The notes: a model not told the origin generated them from the sequence alone. A stretch of 64,000 nt of DNA from Dehalobacterium formicoaceticum (GCF_002224645.1 NZ_CP022121.1:1680501-1744500), one strand, 5' to 3'; shown: positions 33,592-42,283, counted from the first letter of the stretch. Made by a program: numbers and translations.

Positions 33592-34423
33592 TTGCAGCTG
33601 TGAAAATAGCAATCCTTTGGTGCCTACCCTGGGAACAGTTTTTAAAATTGTCCAGGAAACCCCGGATGTAAAAACCTTCCATGTAAGTACCAAGGATGGG
33701 AAAAAACCTTTCGACCTTATGCCGGGTCAGCTGGGGATGTTTTCATTATTGGATATTGGGGAAGGTATGTTTTCCGTCACAGCTCAAGGGGAAAATCATA
33801 TTGAGTTTGCCATTAAAAAATGCGGCATGCTGACCGATGCCCTCCATGATATCATGGAAGGGCAGACAGTGGGTGTCAGAGGACCTTATGGTAATGGTTT
33901 CCCCATTGACATGTGCAAAGGAAAGGATATGCTTTATATCGGCGGGGGGATCGGACTTGCACCAGTGCGCTCCCTGATCAGATATAGTTTTGAGCATCGG
34001 GATGATTTTGGAAAAATTGATATTGTTTATGGCTCCAGATCCCCGGCGGATTTATGCTTCAAAGAAGACCTTTTTGAAAACTGGCCTAAGGAAAAGAATA
34101 CCCAGGTTCATATCACAGTGGACAAAGGGGATGATGACTGGAAAGGGAATGTGGGTTTTGTTCCGGCCTTTCTGGAGCAGGTCAATCCCGATCCCAAGGG
34201 CAAGATCGTGGTACTTTGCGGGCCGCCCATTATGATTAAGTTCTGTCTCCAATCCTTAGCCAAGATGGGCTATACGGATGATCAGGTAATTACCACTTTG
34301 GAAATGAGAATGAAATGCGGCATTGGTAAATGCGGCCGGTGTAATATTGGCAGCAAGTATGTCTGCCTGGACGGTCCGGTATTTACCATGGCGGAGTTAA
34401 ATAATTTGCCTAACGAATTCTAA
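33584..34423 (+). CDS. flxA: FlxA-like FAD/NAD(P)H-binding subunit
   Basis: 279-aa ferredoxin-NADP reductase-like subunit, related to the gamma subunit of sulfhydrogenase and to PyrK. An FAD domain (QETPDVKTFHV, RGPYGNGFP) is followed by the nucleotide domain with GGGIGLAPVRSLI, VYGSRSPADL and LCGPPIMIKF. The C-terminal cysteines MKCGIGKCGRCNIGSKYVC bind a [2Fe-2S] cluster. It is the entry point for NADH or NADPH. GTG start, overlapping flxB; last gene of the operon before a terminator-like hairpin. Confidence 0.85.
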   Translation: MSNCSCENSNPLVPTLGTVFKIVQETPDVKTFHVSTKDGKKPFDLMPGQLGMFSLLDIGEGMFSVTAQGENHIEFAIKKCGMLTDALHDIMEGQTVGVRGPYGNGFPIDMCKGKDMLYIGGGIGLAPVRSLIRYSFEHRDDFGKIDIVYGSRSPADLCFKEDLFENWPKEKNTQVHITVDKGDDDWKGNVGFVPAFLEQVNPDPKGKIVVLCGPPIMIKFCLQSLAKMGYTDDQVITTLEMRMKCGIGKCGRCNIGSKYVCLDGPVFTMAELNNLPNEF

Positions 34424-34442
34424 AATGTTTAAGTGAATTTTG

Positions 34443-34476
34443 AACCTCGGTGGTGCAATAACTACCGGGGTTTAAT
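34443..34476 (+). terminator. Terminator-like hairpin at the end of the hdr-flx operon
   Basis: AACCTCGGT pairs with ACCGGGGTT (one G-U), 12-nt loop, followed by TTAATTATT. The T run is weak. Confidence 0.6.
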
Positions 34477-34536
34477 TATTGATGGTTACCCTGTTTATAA
34501 GGCGAGGAAGAGCAGAAGGATAGGCGGAACAGATCA

Positions 34537-35298
34537 TTATAGTATTACGGCAAACAACATGGGCAGGCTCGAGATAAATGTGATGACGCCGACAACGCCG
34601 ATAAAAACATAAACTATTTTTTTCATTGTCTGCCCATCAATACGATTTACAACCTTGTTGCCCAGATAAAAACCAATCAGCAAAGCGAATACACCAGCGA
34701 CAATTAATGGAATCATGGAAGGGGTGATCTGTTGTTTTATGATCCGCATGATCACACTATAGGTGGCGCTAATCATAAAGTAGGCTTGAAGAGTACTCAG
34801 GTACTCTTCTTTTGTCTTAGTAATGGCAAGAAGATAGATAGCTATGAAAGGACCTCCGATGCCGAAGAAGGCATCTACGATTGCATTAAGCGCGGTACAG
34901 ATCAGGGCAGTAGGCACATTTGCGTGCAGGGTGAATCTGTCTGATAAAAAAATATAAAAAACCGCGATACCTAAAAAAGTAATGCCTAAAGCGGGCTTCA
35001 AAAAATCAGCTTGGACACGGAGGGCAAATGTTAGAGCGACAAAGAAAATAGGAAAATAGAAGATCAACGGCAGCAACAACAATTTTAGGTTAACGGATTT
35101 ACGATAATTATATAAAATCGAGAGGGCGATAACAAATAATAGGCAATGGGCAAAAGCTGCAGATTGTCCTATGGAAAAAACGAGGGGCAAAAACATCATA
35201 ATCACGATACTAAAACCAAAGCCGGTAAGACTGTGTAAAAAAGCGGCCAAAAATGTAGGGATCATCACCCAAAGCAGATTTATGATTGATAGCTCCAT
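34537..35298 (-). CDS. TSUP/TauE-SafE family membrane transporter
   Basis: 253-aa membrane protein with about eight transmembrane helices and the family's repeated pattern (FLAAFLHSLTGFGFSIVIM, then DAFFGIGGPFIAIYLL). Family members export sulfite, sulfoacetate or other organosulfur anions. It is downstream of a small Cys-containing gene on the same strand, and the pair sits behind a CsoR/CstR-like operator. TauE genes in staphylococcal cst operons are under CstR control, so a role in sulfur-compound handling is a fair inference. Confidence 0.8.
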   Translation of the reverse strand: MELSIINLLWVMIPTFLAAFLHSLTGFGFSIVIMMFLPLVFSIGQSAAFAHCLLFVIALSILYNYRKSVNLKLLLLPLIFYFPIFFVALTFALRVQADFLKPALGITFLGIAVFYIFLSDRFTLHANVPTALICTALNAIVDAFFGIGGPFIAIYLLAITKTKEEYLSTLQAYFMISATYSVIMRIIKQQITPSMIPLIVAGVFALLIGFYLGNKVVNRIDGQTMKKIVYVFIGVVGVITFISSLPMLFAVIL

Positions 35299-35397
35299 AT
35301 AGCAAAAACTCTCCTAAACTTTGATTAACATCGGATTAACATCGAATAAATGATGTCTAAAAAAGCTATGTCACTTAATGCTTGGTTTTCAAGAAAT

Positions 35398-35427
35398 ACC
35401 CCGCCAGGATCTCCTGCCGGGGTTTAT
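35398..35427 (-). terminator. Hairpin between the small Cys protein gene and tauE
   Basis: ACCCCG...CGGGGT stem with inner AGGA/TCCT pairing. On the minus strand only a weak T tract follows, so it may attenuate rather than stop transcription into the TauE gene. Confidence 0.5.
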
Positions 35428-35466
35428 TAATACCTTCATAATTTAAAGTGTTTCGTGATGCCTGGT

Positions 35467-35778
35467 TTATTTTTTGATGGTGATGGAGGCATCTTTTGGT
35501 AATGCCATACCGGCTGTGACTTCTAATGCTTTTAAAGTACCGGAGGGCACCGGACATGAAACATGAGGAAGATGTTTCACCGCCGCATTCAGGACTTTAG
35601 ATTCACCCTTTTTAAACAATTCGTCCATCACATTCACTGTTTCAATATCGGCTGCCATTTTGGGGATATTGGGGCACTTGGTGATAAATTTCAATTTAAA
35701 TTGATAGTCACCTAGATCTTCTACGGACACTGTTGTTTCAAAACCGCAAATACCGGCAGAAATGCATGCTTCAGCCAT
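35467..35778 (-). CDS. Small conserved cysteine protein (DUF6951-like)
   Basis: 103-aa soluble protein with five cysteines: C5 and C11 (EACISAGICGF), C35 in FITKCPNIPKM, and one in HVSCPVPSG. I associate it with the uncharacterised DUF6951 family common in Peptococcaceae, tentatively. The conserved cysteines suggest metal or persulfide chemistry, but no function is known. GAGGGAGG precedes the ATG. It has a good promoter and a CsoR/CstR-like operator upstream and probably shares them with the TauE gene. Confidence 0.65.
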   Translation of the reverse strand: MAEACISAGICGFETTVSVEDLGDYQFKLKFITKCPNIPKMAADIETVNVMDELFKKGESKVLNAAVKHLPHVSCPVPSGTLKALEVTAGMALPKDASITIKK

Positions 35779-35832
35779 AATAAAAATACCTCCCTCTTAT
35801 AATTAACACATTTAATACATTGAAAAAATCGG

Positions 35833-35849
35833 ATACCCACTGGGGGTAT
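35833..35849 (-). promoter_or_regulatory. CsoR/CstR-like operator
   Basis: ATACCCACTGGGGGTAT is an inverted repeat of ATACCC/GGGTAT around a 5-nt centre, the pattern bound by copper-sensing CsoR and persulfide-sensing CstR. It lies downstream of the -10 box, where a bound repressor would block transcription of the small Cys gene and the TauE gene. Confidence 0.55.
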
Positions 35850-35863
35850 GATGTAATAACAAA

Positions 35864-35892
35864 ATTATACTCCCTCTTTATAAAAAAGGCAA
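35864..35892 (-). promoter_or_regulatory. Promoter of the small Cys gene / tauE pair
   Basis: Minus strand TTGCCT (35887-35892), 17-nt spacer, TATAAT (35864-35869). Confidence 0.65.
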
Positions 35893-36006
35893 GATGAAAA
35901 TTTTCCTGGTAAGAATTCAATTTTTGCGTCTTTTTAAAGAAAATTTTGATATAATGTTAGCAAGCTTTTATGATCATGTTTTTATGCAAAGATTGGAGAT
36001 GTTGAT

Positions 36007-36810
36007 TTGCTGGTTGATTATCATATACATTCTTTAGCTCATGGGGAAAGAACCCAAACAGCAGACAATTTGGAATCCTTCATTCTTCAGGGAATCAGGA
36101 AGGGGATCAAAGAAATTGGATTTTGTGACCACGACTGGGTAGAAAAAAAACCGGACTTTGCTTTATTTGAAGCCATGCAAAAAAAGTATCCGGGGATTGA
36201 AACTCGGGTTGGTATCGAAATAGACCACATCTTGGGACGAGAAGAAGAAATCGCTTCATTGCTGAGGGACCAGCCTTTTGATTATGTCTTAGGCGGAGTG
36301 CATCATTTAGGCGAGAATAATTGGATGTTTGACCATCCAGACTATAAAATGGGTTATCAGGACAAAGATATTGATGAGCTATATCGGCAATATTTTCAAA
36401 CTGTGGAGCAGGCTGCCTTATCCGGTTTTTATCAGGTGATGCCCCACCTGGATTTGATCAAGGTTTTTGGCTATCGCCCCCAAAAATCGGTGTTAACCCT
36501 GATGGGCGGATTATTGGAAATTATCAGGGAAAAATCCTTGGCTATCGAATTGAATACCAATGGTTTATACAAACCTGTGGGAGAAATCTATCCGTCATGT
36601 GAGATTTTACAAGCAAGCTGCAAAATGGATATCCCTGTAATCTTTGGTTCCGATGCCCATCAGTGCGACCAGGTAGGCAGGAAGATTGAAGAAGCGGCGG
36701 CCCTTGCCTATCGGGTTGGGTATCGTCAGTTTGCTACCTTTCATAAAAAAGAGCTGATACTCAGAGACTTAGACCAATTAGCGATCACCTCGGTGAAAAG
36801 GGTCATTTAG
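36007..36810 (+). CDS. PHP-domain phosphatase, histidinol-phosphatase (HisJ) family, second copy
   Basis: 267-aa PHP protein with the full metal motif set: VDYHIHSLAHG, GFCDHDWVE, VGIEIDHI, LGGVHHLG, MPHLDLIKVFGYRP, IELNTNGLYKP and GSDAHQCDQVG. It is distinct from the protein at 1403-2233. Start is TTG with GGAG eight bases upstream. No histidine gene is nearby. ylbF follows 84 nt downstream on the same strand. Histidinol phosphatase is the family's reference activity; other phosphoester substrates are possible. Confidence 0.82.
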   Translation: MLVDYHIHSLAHGERTQTADNLESFILQGIRKGIKEIGFCDHDWVEKKPDFALFEAMQKKYPGIETRVGIEIDHILGREEEIASLLRDQPFDYVLGGVHHLGENNWMFDHPDYKMGYQDKDIDELYRQYFQTVEQAALSGFYQVMPHLDLIKVFGYRPQKSVLTLMGGLLEIIREKSLAIELNTNGLYKPVGEIYPSCEILQASCKMDIPVIFGSDAHQCDQVGRKIEEAAALAYRVGYRQFATFHKKELILRDLDQLAITSVKRVI

Positions 36811-36893
36811 TTTGATAAAGCCGGTAAGAGAAGATGATAACAGAAGAATTTGTAAATTTTTTATTGATCGATTAGAATTAAGGGGGTGGGCGC

Positions 36894-37253
36894 ATGAGTG
36901 TGAACGACCAGGCGATGGAATTAGCCAGAACACTTCAGGAAAGCAAAGAATACAGACAGTACCTGGCGGCGAAGGAAAAGCTTCAAGAAGATGAAGGAAA
37001 TGCCACTTTGTTTCAGGAGTTTCGCCGCATCCAGCTGGAACTGCAAATCGCAGAAATCTCAGGGGAAGATACGGAGGGTACTTTGGAACAATTGGAACAT
37101 ATTTATCAAAAAATAAGTCTAAATCCTATTGTGAATGAATTCCTGACGGCTGAATACCGGTTAGCTCGATTGATGACGGATGTCCAAAAGATTATCGGGG
37201 AAGCATTGGAATTCTGGCATGAACCGGATTATTCCAAAAAGTATTTAAATTAA
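36894..37253 (+). CDS. ylbF: YlbF/YmcA family protein
   Basis: 119-aa all-helical protein of the YlbF/YmcA (Com_YlbF) family: MELARTLQESKEYRQYLAAKEKL, FQEFRRIQLELQIAEISGE, NPIVNEFLTAEYRLARLMTDVQKII. In Bacillus these form the Y-complex that assists RNase Y and influences sporulation, competence and biofilm formation. GGGGGTGG precedes the ATG. A Fur-family gene follows after 52 nt. Confidence 0.85.
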   Translation: MSVNDQAMELARTLQESKEYRQYLAAKEKLQEDEGNATLFQEFRRIQLELQIAEISGEDTEGTLEQLEHIYQKISLNPIVNEFLTAEYRLARLMTDVQKIIGEALEFWHEPDYSKKYLN

Positions 37254-37305
37254 TTTAAAGGCAGGTACCGTTTTAATAAATCATAAATAAGGATCGTGGT
37301 ACATC

Positions 37306-37731
37306 GTGAAGCCATTAAAAAGGATGACCAAACAAAGAAAGATCATATTGGATGTGCTGCAGAGCACCACCTGCCATCCTACCGCAGATTGGATCTATGA
37401 ACAAGCCAGAAAAGAACTTCCTGATATCAGCTTGGGTACCATCTATCGCAATTTGCAGCATTTGGTGCAGGAGGAAGAGATTCAGGAGTTGAATTATGGG
37501 AGTACCTTTCGCAGATTTGATGGCAATACGGGGCTGCATTATCATTTTGTGTGCCGCAGCTGCGGACAGGTTATGGATGTAGATATGCCGGTCCTCAGGG
37601 ATCTGAATGGGGAGGCGGCACAGGTAGTTGGGGGATTGGTTGAAGATCATCGTCTGGAGTTTTATGGCATCTGCAGATCATGCCTTGATAAAAACCAGGG
37701 GATAGAGGAAAAAAAGGAGTGCTTGACATGA
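37306..37731 (+). CDS. Fur-family regulator, PerR-like
   Basis: 141-aa metal-dependent repressor. A winged-helix N-terminal half (KRMTKQRKIILDVLQSTTCHPTADWIYEQARKE, LGTIYRNLQHLVQEEEI) precedes the dimer domain with the regulatory-site histidines (RFDGNTGLHYHFVCRSCGQ) and the structural zinc cysteines CRSC and CRSC. The layout suits PerR, the peroxide sensor, better than Fur, but this needs the full ligand set. Start is GTG. It overlaps the MoxR gene by 4 nt. Catalase and Cu/Zn SOD genes elsewhere in the window are possible targets. Confidence 0.82.
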   Translation: MKPLKRMTKQRKIILDVLQSTTCHPTADWIYEQARKELPDISLGTIYRNLQHLVQEEEIQELNYGSTFRRFDGNTGLHYHFVCRSCGQVMDVDMPVLRDLNGEAAQVVGGLVEDHRLEFYGICRSCLDKNQGIEEKKECLT

Positions 37732-38639
37732 ATTTTTCAGTAAATGAACTGGAGGAGAAGTTTCGACAGGAAAATTATATTTCTGATCAGGATATCCTGG
37801 TGCCGGTCTATCTGGCCTTGAAACTGGAAAAACCTCTTTTGATTACCGGTGCGCCGGGTGTAGGTAAAACGGAGATTGCCAAGGTACTCAGCCGCATCCT
37901 GGATACAGAGTTAATCCGTCTGCAATGCTATGAAGGGCTGGATGAAAATAAGGCTCTGTACGAGTGGAACTATCAAAAACAACTGCTGCATATTCAGGCC
38001 AATAAGGACAGCAGTAGTATTGAAACGGAGATTTTCTCCAAGGAATATCTTTTGGAGCGTCCTTTACTGAAGGCGATTTCCCAGCCAAAGAAGGTAGTTT
38101 TGTTGATTGATGAAATCGATAAAACCGATGCTGAGTTTGAAGCCTTTTTATTTGAAGTTTTATCTGATTTCCAGGTTTCGGTGCCGGAAATCGGAACCAT
38201 CCTGGCCAAGGAGATTCCCGTTGTGATCTTGACCAGCAACGGAGAACGGGATTTATCGGACGGGTTAAAACGACGTTGTATCTTTCTCCATATTGATTTT
38301 CCTTCCCCGGAAAAGGAAACGGAAATTATTAAAGCAAAAGTACCGCAACTGGGCACGGAGCTGACCTGGCAGCTGGCAAGGGGCGTCGCCTATCTGCGCA
38401 CCCAACTGGCACTGAAAAAGAAACCTTCCATTTCGGAAACCCTGGATTGGGCCCAGGCTCTTTTAACCTTAAACGCCCAAAGGATGACGGAACATCTGGT
38501 GGATCAGACTATTAGCCTGCTTCTCAAGGATAAGGATGACCTGGATTTATTCCGGGAAAAAGGCGGAGCCAAGGCCATGCTGAAACAAACAGCTTCTGCG
38601 GAAAGCAGTGCCTCCGGCCATACCCACGGGAAGGTGTAG
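37728..38639 (+). CDS. MoxR-family AAA+ ATPase
   Basis: 303-aa ATPase with Walker A GAPGVGKTE near residue 42, Walker B VVLLIDEIDK near 125, sensor VVILTSNGERDL, and the arginine finger region LKRRCIFLHIDFP. MoxR proteins act as metal-cofactor or complex-assembly chaperones together with VWA proteins, and the next gene is one. The ATG at 37728 has GGAG eight bases upstream; a GTG three codons earlier sits directly on that site. Confidence 0.87.
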   Translation: MNFSVNELEEKFRQENYISDQDILVPVYLALKLEKPLLITGAPGVGKTEIAKVLSRILDTELIRLQCYEGLDENKALYEWNYQKQLLHIQANKDSSSIETEIFSKEYLLERPLLKAISQPKKVVLLIDEIDKTDAEFEAFLFEVLSDFQVSVPEIGTILAKEIPVVILTSNGERDLSDGLKRRCIFLHIDFPSPEKETEIIKAKVPQLGTELTWQLARGVAYLRTQLALKKKPSISETLDWAQALLTLNAQRMTEHLVDQTISLLLKDKDDLDLFREKGGAKAMLKQTASAESSASGHTHGKV

Positions 38640-38640
38640 T

Positions 38641-39927
38641 GTGGAAAACTTTTTAGAAAATAATATTATCCGCTTTGTGCAAATCCTGCGTAGTTTGGGC
38701 ATCCCGGCAGGGACCTCAGAAGCTATGGATGCCTTGACCGCCGTGCAGCATATTGATTTGACGGACCAAAAACAGTTTCATGCGGCGCTGAAGGCTACCT
38801 TGGTCAAGGATGCCGTCCATGATCCTTTATTCAACTCTGCCTTTACCAAATATTTTGTGGAGTCCCCTTTCCGGGATCTTCAGCTAGATGCCAAAAAAGA
38901 GTATGTACAGGGTATGGAGGATGCAAAAAAAGAGCTGGAATTTCAGGAACAGCCTTTAGATCTGGATCAGCAATACCTGGATTTATATGGTCAGCTGCCA
39001 GAGGAATCTCGTCAGCAGTTCAAGGAATTTCTCAAAAAAACTTCGGAGGGGAAGAATGTTTCCCCTAAGTTTAAACCCATTGTCGAGAATGTGATCAAAG
39101 GTGCCCTGGAGTATCATCGCACCCATAGCAATCTGCCGCAGCTGATTCCTGTGGAACTGACCGGAGAGGAAGAAATTGATGCTGTGCTGCACGAGATTTC
39201 CCATGATCAGGAAATGGTGGATTTGTACTTTCAAAACATGGCATCTATTCAAGAGGAAGACTATCAGGAAGCGACCCATTTAATTCGCAAGCTGGCCCGG
39301 CGTTTGGCTTCCAGAATCAGCCGCCGTTATAAGCAAAGCTCAAAAATCAAGCGTATTGATGTACGTCGTTCCATCCGGGCCGGAATCAAATACGGGGGTA
39401 CGCTTTTGGATCTGAAGTATCGGCAGAAGAAGGTGCAGAAACCCGAGATTCTGCTTTTGTGTGATGTTTCCGGTTCGATGATTAAGTATTCCCAGTTTAC
39501 CCTCCAGTTCATGAGCGGACTGGCGGAGGTTTTACCCCGCATGCAGGCCTTTGCTTTTGCCGAATCACTGGAAAAAATCGATTTAATGAATTTTTCCATG
39601 GAAGGATTGGCTCAAAGTGACCGCTGGGGCGAGGGTACGAATCTTAATATTTCTTTGCAGCAGCTGCTGAAAAATCATCACGGACTGCTTAAACCCCAAA
39701 CCGTTTTCATCGTCCTAAGCGATACGAAAACAATGGAACCGGATGCGGCGCTCCGGCAGCTGCAATTCGTCAAAAGGAAGATTAAAGAGGTCATCTGGCT
39801 CAATCCCTTACCCGGCAATCAATGGTCCAAATATTCTACGGTGAAGCTTTTTCAACAACAGGCGGCCATGTGGGAGTGCAGTTCATTGGCCCATTTATCA
39901 AATGCTTTACGCTATCAACTGGGATGA
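38641..39927 (+). CDS. VWA-domain protein (CoxE-like), MoxR partner
   Basis: 428-aa protein. The helical N-terminal part (residues 1-240) is followed by a von Willebrand factor A domain with the MIDAS motif DVSGSM (LLCDVSGSMIKYSQ), a conserved threonine in WGEGTNL and the aspartate in IVLSDTKTM. It resembles CoxE of carbon monoxide dehydrogenase maturation operons, but no molybdenum enzyme gene is here. Start is GTG immediately after the moxR stop, so the two are coupled and probably work together in assembling an unidentified enzyme. Confidence 0.83.
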   Translation: MENFLENNIIRFVQILRSLGIPAGTSEAMDALTAVQHIDLTDQKQFHAALKATLVKDAVHDPLFNSAFTKYFVESPFRDLQLDAKKEYVQGMEDAKKELEFQEQPLDLDQQYLDLYGQLPEESRQQFKEFLKKTSEGKNVSPKFKPIVENVIKGALEYHRTHSNLPQLIPVELTGEEEIDAVLHEISHDQEMVDLYFQNMASIQEEDYQEATHLIRKLARRLASRISRRYKQSSKIKRIDVRRSIRAGIKYGGTLLDLKYRQKKVQKPEILLLCDVSGSMIKYSQFTLQFMSGLAEVLPRMQAFAFAESLEKIDLMNFSMEGLAQSDRWGEGTNLNISLQQLLKNHHGLLKPQTVFIVLSDTKTMEPDAALRQLQFVKRKIKEVIWLNPLPGNQWSKYSTVKLFQQQAAMWECSSLAHLSNALRYQLG

Positions 39928-39971
39928 CCAGGAGTTATTTTTCAATTTAAATTTTAGAGAGGAAATTTATT

Positions 39972-40175
39972 ATGCCAAAGTATAGTTTTCAATGTAAAAA
40001 ATGTGGAGAGAATTTTTCTGTCAATGTTCCCTGGGAAGAAAAAGAAAAGGCAGTTTGTCCCCAATGCGGGAGTCTGGATAAAAGCTCTGATTATAGCTCG
40101 GTAGGTCTGATGACAGGGGCAGCTTGTCCTACGAGAAAGGCCGGAGGGGTGTGCCCGTCCAGCGGGTCGCCCTGA
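39972..40175 (+). CDS. Small FmdB-type zinc-ribbon protein
   Basis: 67-aa protein opening MPKYSFQCKKCGENFSVNV with a matching CPQCGS pair: a one-zinc ribbon as in the FmdB putative regulators. Two extra cysteines are in the tail (GAACPTRKAGGVCPSSGSP). Function unknown. GAGAGG lies nine bases before the ATG. Confidence 0.78.
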   Translation: MPKYSFQCKKCGENFSVNVPWEEKEKAVCPQCGSLDKSSDYSSVGLMTGAACPTRKAGGVCPSSGSP

Positions 40176-40190
40176 GGTGCGGTACATTAG

Positions 40191-40213
40191 AATTTTAGCA
40201 GGATGCTAAAATT
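40191..40213 (+). terminator. Hairpin after the zinc-ribbon gene
   Basis: AATTTTAGCA and TGCTAAAATT pair perfectly around GGA. The T run is poor, so termination strength is uncertain. Confidence 0.45.
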
Positions 40214-40286
40214 TATGAGTTGACAGTTTTCCCCTGAGTATATATGATGGAACTTGATGTTATAATTTTTTGGGAGGGAATTTTTT

Positions 40287-41051
40287 ATGGTAATGCAAGC
40301 AATCAGACGCAGTAAAAATAAGATGCGCGTACCTTTAATTATAATGGTGGCGATTTTGGCTTTTGGGTTGGTCGGCTCATTTGCGATCTGGAGTTCACCA
40401 AACCTAAACCTGAACAATGCCCAGGGCAAAGGAGAAGTTGATCCCCAAGCTATGGTCAATAGTCTGCAAACCAGCATCGACCAATTAGAGAAGGATTTAG
40501 CGAAGAATCCTCAGGATTTTACCACATTGAAAAATTTGGGTGAGGTCAGATCCCAACAGGGTGGGTTTTATCTCCAGCTGAATGATAAAGATAAAAGCAA
40601 GGAGGTTTTTGCCAAAGGATTAGATAATTATTTACTCGCCCTTGAGCATAAACCCCAGGAACTGAACAATCAAGGCCAGGCTGACCTGATGGTAGCTGCC
40701 GCTTACTGTGCTTCCAACGCCGAACAGGAAAATACGGCCGGTCCCTTATATCAAAAGGCGGTTCAATTGGCACCCCAGGATTTTAATGCCAGATCAAATT
40801 ATGTGATTTACCAGGCCTTCTATCTCAGGGATATAGAAGGGGCCAAGAAAGAAATTACCGCTTACAAAGGACTTCTTCCGGAAGGGGATGGGCGGATCGC
40901 CCAAGCGGATCAATTGTCGGGTCTGATCGAATCCCTGGAACAGGGAAGCAAGACTGAAGGATCCGCAAAGTCCACTGAAAAAACAGATCAAGCCCCTGCA
41001 AAGGATACCACCCAGGGTCAGGATAAAGGGACCGGAGAAACAAAAAAATAA
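40287..41051 (+). CDS. Membrane-anchored TPR-like protein
   Basis: 254-aa protein with one N-terminal membrane segment (VPLIIMVAILAFGLVGSFAIW, residues 14-34) and an external or luminal region with tetratricopeptide-like helices (FTTLKNLGEVRSQQGGFYLQLNDKDKSKEVF..., AGPLYQKAVQLAPQDFNARSNYVIY). The C-terminal 35 residues are a low-complexity Lys/Thr/Gln/Asp tail. Likely a scaffold or assembly factor at the membrane; no partner can be named. GGAGGG precedes the ATG. Confidence 0.7.
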   Translation: MVMQAIRRSKNKMRVPLIIMVAILAFGLVGSFAIWSSPNLNLNNAQGKGEVDPQAMVNSLQTSIDQLEKDLAKNPQDFTTLKNLGEVRSQQGGFYLQLNDKDKSKEVFAKGLDNYLLALEHKPQELNNQGQADLMVAAAYCASNAEQENTAGPLYQKAVQLAPQDFNARSNYVIYQAFYLRDIEGAKKEITAYKGLLPEGDGRIAQADQLSGLIESLEQGSKTEGSAKSTEKTDQAPAKDTTQGQDKGTGETKK

Positions 41052-41055
41052 CCAC

Positions 41056-41089
41056 AAAAAAGCCTTGGTCACAGCACCAAGGCTTTTTT
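41056..41089 (+). terminator. Terminator after the TPR gene
   Basis: AAGCCTTGGT pairs perfectly with ACCAAGGCTT across 6 nt, followed by six T. Confidence 0.9.
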
Positions 41090-41131
41090 AAAATAAATTA
41101 TAATCTGTGCTAACAGGGAGAGGGAATTTTT

Positions 41132-42283
41132 ATGAATACAGCAATCGATCAAAAAAGTCTGATTTCCTGGAGAAGGTGGTTTCATTTACATCCGGAAACA
41201 ACAGGGCAGGAAAAGGATACTGCAGCTTTTTTAGCACAGGAATTGGCCGCTTTGGGGCTGGCGGTGCGGGAAAATGTTTTTGGCTATGGTTTGGTGGCTG
41301 AATTAAAGGGAAAAAGAGCCGGGAAATGCCTTGCCCTAAGAGCTGATATGGATGCTCTGCCGGTGAAGGAAGAGACAGGCCTGGACTTTCAGTCCCGCTT
41401 CCCCGGAGTGATGCATGCCTGCGGCCATGATGCCCATATGGCAATTCTCTTGGGCACAGCGGCTCAATTGGCGGCTGATCCTCCCCCGGAGCAGGTGAAG
41501 TTTATTCTGCAGCCCAGTGAGGAAAAACCCCCCGGCGGCGCGAAATTTATGATCGAAGCCGGAGTTTTGCAAAACCCTGATGTAAATGCAGTTTTGGGGC
41601 TTCATGTTTCTCCTTTTTATCCTGTGGGGACCATCGCTATTAAGGAAGGGGTGCTGATGGCCATTGCCGATAATTTTGAACTGGTGATCAAAGGGAAAAG
41701 CGGCCATGGGGCGGCGCCTCATTTGACGGCGGATCCCATTACCATTAGCGCCCAGGTCATCCAGGGATTACAGCATGTGATCAGCCGCAGGGTGGATCCT
41801 GCCGAGCTCTCCCTAATATCCTTCGGGACAATCCACGGCGGCAGCACCCAGAATATTATTCCCGAGCGGGTAGTTCTGACGGGAACGGTGCGCAGCACCA
41901 ATCGGCAGGTGCAGGAAAGAATAATTGATCTTATGCATCAAACCATCAAGGGAATTACTGATGCCTGGGGCGCTGCCTACGAGCTCCATTATTTATATGG
42001 CTATCCTCCTGTTATTAATCCCCCGGAAATCACCCGTTTGATCATGGATGTAGCAAAGGAACTCCCGGAATTAACATTAAAAGTGATGGAAAAACCAGTG
42101 TTGATTGGTGAGGATTTTGCCTATTACGGTCAGTCTGTTCCTGCCGGCTTTTTCTTTTTAGGATGCGGCAGCCAGGAAAAGACCGCCTCCCTTCATAACA
42201 GCTGTTTTGATATTGATGAAGCTTGCTTGCCTTTAGGAGTGAAGATCATGACCCGAGCAGTACGAAGGTTTTTGCAAGATTAA
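41132..42283 (+). CDS. M20-family metallo-amidohydrolase (N-acyl amino acid amidohydrolase-like)
   Basis: 383-aa dinuclear zinc hydrolase. The sequence has RRWFHLHPETTGQE, ALRADMDALPVKEETGLDF, MHACGHDAHMAILLG, LQPSEEKPPGGAKFMIEAG, GKSGHGAAPHLTADP (dimerisation domain) and GEDFAYYGQSVPAGFFFLG. Relatives remove acyl groups from amino acids or related amides (hippuricase, N-acetyl-diaminopimelate deacetylase, IAA-amino acid hydrolase). The substrate is not known. GGGAGAGGG lies upstream of the ATG. Flanked by terminators, so monocistronic. Confidence 0.87.
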   Translation: MNTAIDQKSLISWRRWFHLHPETTGQEKDTAAFLAQELAALGLAVRENVFGYGLVAELKGKRAGKCLALRADMDALPVKEETGLDFQSRFPGVMHACGHDAHMAILLGTAAQLAADPPPEQVKFILQPSEEKPPGGAKFMIEAGVLQNPDVNAVLGLHVSPFYPVGTIAIKEGVLMAIADNFELVIKGKSGHGAAPHLTADPITISAQVIQGLQHVISRRVDPAELSLISFGTIHGGSTQNIIPERVVLTGTVRSTNRQVQERIIDLMHQTIKGITDAWGAAYELHYLYGYPPVINPPEITRLIMDVAKELPELTLKVMEKPVLIGEDFAYYGQSVPAGFFFLGCGSQEKTASLHNSCFDIDEACLPLGVKIMTRAVRRFLQD

